Assembly: GCF_039545135.1 (NCBI RefSeq)
Contig: NZ_BAABRU010000003.1
Location: 124,001 to 188,000 of the forward strand
From: Herpetosiphon gulosus
GTDB taxonomy: Bacteria; Chloroflexota; Chloroflexia; Chloroflexales; Herpetosiphonaceae
Reading direction: 5' to 3'
Length of the DNA stretch: 64,000 nt
Shown: positions 60,621 to 64,000 of the stretch, piece by piece
Layout of the letters: each line of letters starts with the position of its first letter
Position numbering within the stretch: position 1 is the first letter of the stretch
Notes under the pieces: generated by a model
Seen by the model: the letters and a program-made list of their open reading frames with translations, nothing else
The model's database searches: none
What the model was told of the DNA's origin: nothing
Program-made: the position numbers and the translations under genes

Positions 60621-60667
60621 TTGACAACCGTCTGTCTGGACGGTATTATACCGTCTATCTGGACGGT
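60621..60667 (+). promoter_or_regulatory. TetR-controlled promoter with two palindromic operators
   Basis: -35 TTGACA (60621-60626) and -10 TATTAT (60644-60649) have a 17-bp spacer. Operator 1, ACCGTCTGTCTGGACGGT (60627-60644), fills the spacer; operator 2, ACCGTCTATCTGGACGGT (60650-60667), covers the start site. Both have ACCGTC/GACGGT arms and differ by one base. Ends 12 bp before the TetR start, so autoregulation of the TetR-MFS operon is expected. Confidence 0.92.
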
Positions 60668-60679
60668 TTGGAGTTTTGC

Positions 60680-61231
60680 ATGACCAAGAAAGATCCCCAA
60701 GCCACCAAAGCCAAGCTTTTGCATGCCTTAATTGCCGTCATTATGCGTGATGGTGCGGCCAACGTAACCCTCGAAGCGATTGCCAAAGAAGCCAGCGTGA
60801 GCAAAGGCGGCTTGCTGCATCACTTTCCAACCAAGGAGAGCTTATTTCAGGGCTTGCTGGATCTCGCCAAACAGGCGTGGGAAACATGTTTAGCCGGAGA
60901 ATTGGCTAAACAATCGCCTGAGGTAGTAGGTTATTGGTGTCGAGCCTACGTGCATGCTAGCTTCAGCCAGCCGCCGGAAGATATTCAAATGCTGCATGCG
61001 GTGCGGCGAGTGGTCGCCATCTATCCTGAGTTATTTGATTATTGGCGCGAAACCTACGTGCAAACTACTCCAGCACCTGCTGACGATGGCTTAACGCTTG
61101 GACGTTCGCTCACCATTCAACTGGCCTGCGATAGCCTATGGTTCAGCGAATTAATCGGCTTGCCAATTATTTCAGCGGCGGCCCAACAGGCGCTTTACGA
61201 TGAATTATTGAGGTTAACCTATGAGCCTTGA
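60680..61231 (+). CDS. TetR-family repressor
   Basis: A 183-residue repressor: N-terminal TetR helix-turn-helix (about 8-55; TKAKLLHALIAVIMRDGAANVTLEAIAKEASVSKGGLLHHFPTKESLF) and a ligand-binding helical domain with a TetR_C_6/YxaF-like pattern. GGAG precedes ATG 60680; twin operators lie immediately upstream. The stop overlaps the MFS start by 11 bp. It presumably senses a toxic compound that the MFS pump exports. Confidence 0.94.
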   Translation: MTKKDPQATKAKLLHALIAVIMRDGAANVTLEAIAKEASVSKGGLLHHFPTKESLFQGLLDLAKQAWETCLAGELAKQSPEVVGYWCRAYVHASFSQPPEDIQMLHAVRRVVAIYPELFDYWRETYVQTTPAPADDGLTLGRSLTIQLACDSLWFSELIGLPIISAAAQQALYDELLRLTYEP

Positions 61232-62498
61232 TACGCTCACATCCACAACGACCAACCCAATCGAGAACTGGAGCCAGATTGTTTGGAAGCCACGCTTTTT
61301 TGCCATTTGGCTGGGCCAAGCTAGCTCGTTGGTTGGGAGTGCTCTGACCCAATTTGTATTAATTTGGTGGATCACCCAAACTGTCGGTACGGCCCACGCC
61401 TTATCAATCGCTGGAATGATGGCCTTGTTGCCGCAAGCAGTATTTGGGCCAATCGGCGGCATTATCGCCGACCGCTGGAATCGCCGCCTCATTATGATTA
61501 GCAGTGACCTAATTTCAGCGATTAGCATGATTATTTTGATTGTGCTTTTTACGACTGAGCAGATTCAGCTTTGGCATATTTACACGCTGATGTTTTTGCG
61601 CAGCACGATGCAGGCCTTTCAAAGCCCTGCCGCAACCGCCAGCACCAGCCAACTTGTGCCGCCCGATTGGCTAACTCGGGCGGCTGGCATGAACCAGATT
61701 ATTTTGGGCTTGATGAGTGTGGCGGCGGCTCCACTTGGTGCATTGGCGATGAGTTTATTCTCATTAGAAGGCGCGTTGATGATCGATGTGGTCACCGCGC
61801 TGCTGGCAATTACGCCATTACTGTTCTATAAAGTTCCCCAAACTCGCCAAGCTGCTGAGGATCAAGCCAGCATGTGGCACGATTTTCGCAGCGGCTTCAG
61901 CATGATTCTGCGCCATCGCGGCTTAACCTTAATGTATGGATTAACCCTGTTGATGGTGGCGGTGTTGATTCCAACCTTCGTTTTGACTCCCTTGCTGATT
62001 CAGCAAGAATTTGGTGGTGGAGTTGAGCGGGTTGCTTTGATGGAGGGTATGGGTGGTTTGGGCATGTTAATCGGTGGTCTGCTGATCAGCATCATGCAGT
62101 TTTCCATGCGCCGAATTGTCTTGGTGTTGGTGATGTTTGCGCTCTCGTCAGCGATGGTTGGCTTAGCCGGGCTTGTGCCTGGCTCACTGTTTTGGGTAGC
62201 AGTCGTTTTATGGTTTATCAGCGGTGTAACCTATACCGTCGGCAATGCACCAATTATTGCGATTGTTCAAACGATTGTGCCCAACCAGATGCAAGGCCGT
62301 GCCCTCTCGCTTTATTCAACAATGATCGGCTTGGCCGGGCCGTTGACCTTGCCCTTAACGGGGCCGCTCAGTGAGCTGATTGGCATTCGCATGATTTTTA
62401 TTGGCGGTGGATTTATTGCAGCCTTGGTTTGCTGTTTAGCTTTTCTATCGTCCAGCATTTTGCGCATTGAGCAAACGCCAATTACCACCGATAATTAA
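61221..62498 (+). CDS. MFS efflux transporter (EntS/MFS_3 type)
   Basis: A 425-residue transporter with about 12 membrane helices. The N-terminus reads WKPRFFAIWLGQASSLVGSALTQFVLIWWITQTVGTAHAL and the loop 2-3 motif is GPIGGIIADRWNRRLIMI, typical of MFS_3 exporters (EntS, macrolide-efflux-like). Motif C-like GAGGLG region: ALMEGMGGLGMLIGGLLIS. Translationally coupled to the TetR repressor and thus probably induced by its substrate. Ends at a strong terminator. Confidence 0.92.
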   Translation: MSLDTLTSTTTNPIENWSQIVWKPRFFAIWLGQASSLVGSALTQFVLIWWITQTVGTAHALSIAGMMALLPQAVFGPIGGIIADRWNRRLIMISSDLISAISMIILIVLFTTEQIQLWHIYTLMFLRSTMQAFQSPAATASTSQLVPPDWLTRAAGMNQIILGLMSVAAAPLGALAMSLFSLEGALMIDVVTALLAITPLLFYKVPQTRQAAEDQASMWHDFRSGFSMILRHRGLTLMYGLTLLMVAVLIPTFVLTPLLIQQEFGGGVERVALMEGMGGLGMLIGGLLISIMQFSMRRIVLVLVMFALSSAMVGLAGLVPGSLFWVAVVLWFISGVTYTVGNAPIIAIVQTIVPNQMQGRALSLYSTMIGLAGPLTLPLTGPLSELIGIRMIFIGGGFIAALVCCLAFLSSSILRIEQTPITTDN

Positions 62499-62528
62499 TC
62501 ACAATTCTTGCATTCGGCTCATAGCAGG

Positions 62529-62556
62529 AAGGCAGGGGCTTGTAGTCCCCTGCCTT
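62529..62556. terminator. Bidirectional terminator
   Basis: AAGGCAGGGG (62529-62538) / CCCCTGCCTT (62547-62556) with an 8-nt loop, between the convergent MFS and acyltransferase genes. Confidence 0.85.
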
Positions 62557-62586
62557 AATCTTCATTAAACTTGGGGCATTGGCATG

Positions 62587-63213
62587 TTACTCAGCTTTAG
62601 GGGCTTTAATTTGCACAGTGCCCTGCTTTTCGGGGAAGCGCCCAACCGACATGCGCTCGTAAAATTCACGTAATACTGCAAAATCAGCATCGATATCGCC
62701 AGTTGGGTAGAGCATCGGGCCAAAGCCAAGCACTTTACGCTCGTAGTTGATATAGCTCATGCCAATTGGAATTTTGGCATTCAGCGCGATATAGTAAAAG
62801 CCTGTTTTCCAATGATCGGTTGCTTTGCGCGTGCCCTCAGGCGCAACCACCAACACCAACGTTTCGTGTCGCTCGATCTCATCGACAACCTGTTGGACTG
62901 CGTTGTAGGTTTTATCGCGGCGAATCGGAATCCCACCCAGCCAGCGCATCAAGGTTTTGAAGGGAAAGCGAAACAGCGAATGCTTACCAATCCAATAGAT
63001 TCGCAGTTGCTGGGATAATGTTGCCAACAACATGACCGCAAAATCCCAATTGGAGGTGTGATAGGCTCCAATCGCGATCCATTTTGGTTCGGTTGGCACA
63101 ATGCCTTCAACCTGCCAGCCAAATACTTTGAGCAACAGCTGAGCCAGCCAACGCAACGGACGACCTGGTTGTAACGAAAGTCGAGATGGACGAAAGCCAC
63201 GAAATCGCTTCAT
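62587..63213 (-). CDS. PlsC-superfamily acyltransferase
   Basis: A 208-residue acyltransferase-like protein: motif I GAYHTSNWDF (His52, Asp57), a middle FKTLMRWLGGIPIRRDK segment, motif III VVAPEGTRKATDHWKTGFYYIA and motif IV IPIGMSYINYERK. The N-terminus (about 18-33) is amphipathic. More divergent than the PlsC at 22704 and lacking the usual FPEGTRS form, so its acceptor may differ from lysophosphatidate. ATG 63213 has a modest site upstream. Follows hisS on the same strand after 50 bp. Confidence 0.82.
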   Translation of the reverse strand: MKRFRGFRPSRLSLQPGRPLRWLAQLLLKVFGWQVEGIVPTEPKWIAIGAYHTSNWDFAVMLLATLSQQLRIYWIGKHSLFRFPFKTLMRWLGGIPIRRDKTYNAVQQVVDEIERHETLVLVVAPEGTRKATDHWKTGFYYIALNAKIPIGMSYINYERKVLGFGPMLYPTGDIDADFAVLREFYERMSVGRFPEKQGTVQIKAPKAE

Positions 63214-63263
63214 TGATGGTTCCTGTTGGGGCGGTGAAGGTTCAGCTCACCGCCAAAGTTGGA

Positions 63264-64000
63264 TTATTGGGCCGCTTTGATCGCCGCCACGATAGCATCA
63301 CGCACCACAGCTTGTTGCTCACCAGTGCGTAAATCTTTCAGCTGCACCACGCCTGCGGCCAAATCATCGGGGCCAAGCACCAAGGCAAAATTCGCACCCT
63401 TGCGATCAGCTTCTTTGAATTGGTTGGCAATTTTGACTGGGCTATACGCGGTCAACACACTCAGGCCAGCTGCCCGCAATTCGCCAGCCAAACGCAGGCT
63501 TTCGCGCTGAAAATCACCAGCAAACAAGGTTACATAGGCATCGATTGTACGTTCTGGGCGTGGCCCCATATTAAGCTCAAGCATCAAATCAAACAAGCGC
63601 TCAAGCCCAAAGGCACAGCCAACCGTCGGCAACGAGCGTTTGCTGAACATGCCCACCAAGTTATCGTAGCGGCCACCACCCAACAACGAACCCATCGGCG
63701 GCGAATCGAGCACGGCCTCAAACACACAGCCCGTATAGTAGGATAAGCCGCGAGCCAAGCTAGGCGCAATGGTAAAACTATCGGCTGGCACACCAAAACT
63801 GGTCAATACATCACAGATCGTGCGCAAGGCTGCAACCGCTGCCAAGGCTGGCGGATCATTTGCTAGCACGCTTTCCATTTCGGCCAACACCGCTTCGATT
63901 GAGCCGCTAATTCCGACGAAGTGCAATACCTGCTCGGCAGCTTCGGCACTCACGCCACTTTTGAGCAATTCGTTGCGCACGCCATCGTTGCCAATTTTAT
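63264..64000 (-). CDS. hisS: Histidyl-tRNA synthetase, C-terminal part (partial)
   Basis: The 3' 245 codons of hisS; the frame continues past the window end, so its start is outside. Class II motifs: ARGLSYYTGCVFEAVL, motif GGGRYDNLVGMF, and motif 3 region VGCAFGLERLFDLML; the C-terminal anticodon-binding domain (DAYVTLFAG to GANFALVLGPDDLAAGVVQLKDLRTGEQ) is complete. Charges tRNA-His with histidine in the cytoplasm. The downstream acyltransferase gene may share its transcript. Confidence 0.95.
   Translation of the reverse strand, partial: KIGNDGVRNELLKSGVSAEAAEQVLHFVGISGSIEAVLAEMESVLANDPPALAAVAALRTICDVLTSFGVPADSFTIAPSLARGLSYYTGCVFEAVLDSPPMGSLLGGGRYDNLVGMFSKRSLPTVGCAFGLERLFDLMLELNMGPRPERTIDAYVTLFAGDFQRESLRLAGELRAAGLSVLTAYSPVKIANQFKEADRKGANFALVLGPDDLAAGVVQLKDLRTGEQQAVVRDAIVAAIKAAQ

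Overview
The window is about 51% GC, gene-dense, and looks like a chromosomal segment of a filamentous gliding member of the Chloroflexota, most likely Herpetosiphon or a close relative. This rests on gene content rather than a database match: multi-PAS histidine kinases, RsbR-type STAS proteins, MalT-like LuxR regulators, a 477-bp-repeat secreted M23 protein, a GH19 chitinase with three binding modules, secreted proteins ending in a YLP/YVP-type tail, and intergenic repeats such as GATCCACGAAGGACACGAAG. No CRISPR array, rRNA, transposase or prophage was seen.

Layout. 1-4.1 kb: two secreted wall-hydrolase-like proteins (CHAP, cut by the window edge, and M23). 4.3-11 kb: regulators (LuxR, XRE-beta-sandwich fusion, MerR, LacI), a DsbA-like oxidoreductase and an MFS carrier divergent from its LacI regulator. 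10.9-15.1 kb: slipin/NfeD pair and a beta-lactamase-like hydrolase. 15.1-20.3 kb: giant hybrid kinase plus REC-HD-GYP partner. 20.5-29.6 kb: GT-C-like membrane protein, PlsC, membrane J-protein, ABC exporter and K+/H+ antiporter. 29.6-36.4 kb: small proteins, ECF sigma factor with a membrane LolA/RseB-like partner, AraC, DUF1398, GNAT and DUF4268. 36.4-44.3 kb: Cache-HAMP-STAS protein with a LivJ-like binding protein, tryptophan 2,3-dioxygenase, secreted beta-helix protein, two tRNA-Ser genes and chitinase. 44.4-49.4 kb: an orphan SUKH/DUF1877 immunity-like operon under a 26-bp palindrome, a class I terpene synthase and hisD. 49.6-53.3 kb: an apparently leaderless MalT-like regulator and a DUF4386 protein. 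53.5-57.8 kb: a same-strand run SPFH, SLOG, STAS, SET, CARF, HEPN. 57.9-64 kb: citrate synthase, methylmalonyl-CoA epimerase, a TetR-MFS operon with two perfect-arm operators, an acyltransferase and the C-terminal part of hisS.

Most interesting points: (1) an AT-rich CARF/HEPN gene (Cas02710-like RNase of cyclic-oligoadenylate signalling) split in two frames exactly at a run of eight A's, where loss of one A would restore a single protein; it sits at the end of a run containing a nucleotide-binding-type SLOG protein and a stressosome-type STAS protein; (2) a 26-bp palindrome containing GAAC-N4-GTTC (SOS-box-like) at the start site of an immunity-like operon with no toxin; (3) a family of short-period composite intergenic repeats at several loci, one of which supplies the last codons of the terpene synthase; (4) a Cache-STAS receptor next to a lone solute-binding lipoprotein.

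Starts were moved from the longest possible ORF whenever a better ribosome binding site was visible. All family assignments come from reading motifs by eye; no search was run.
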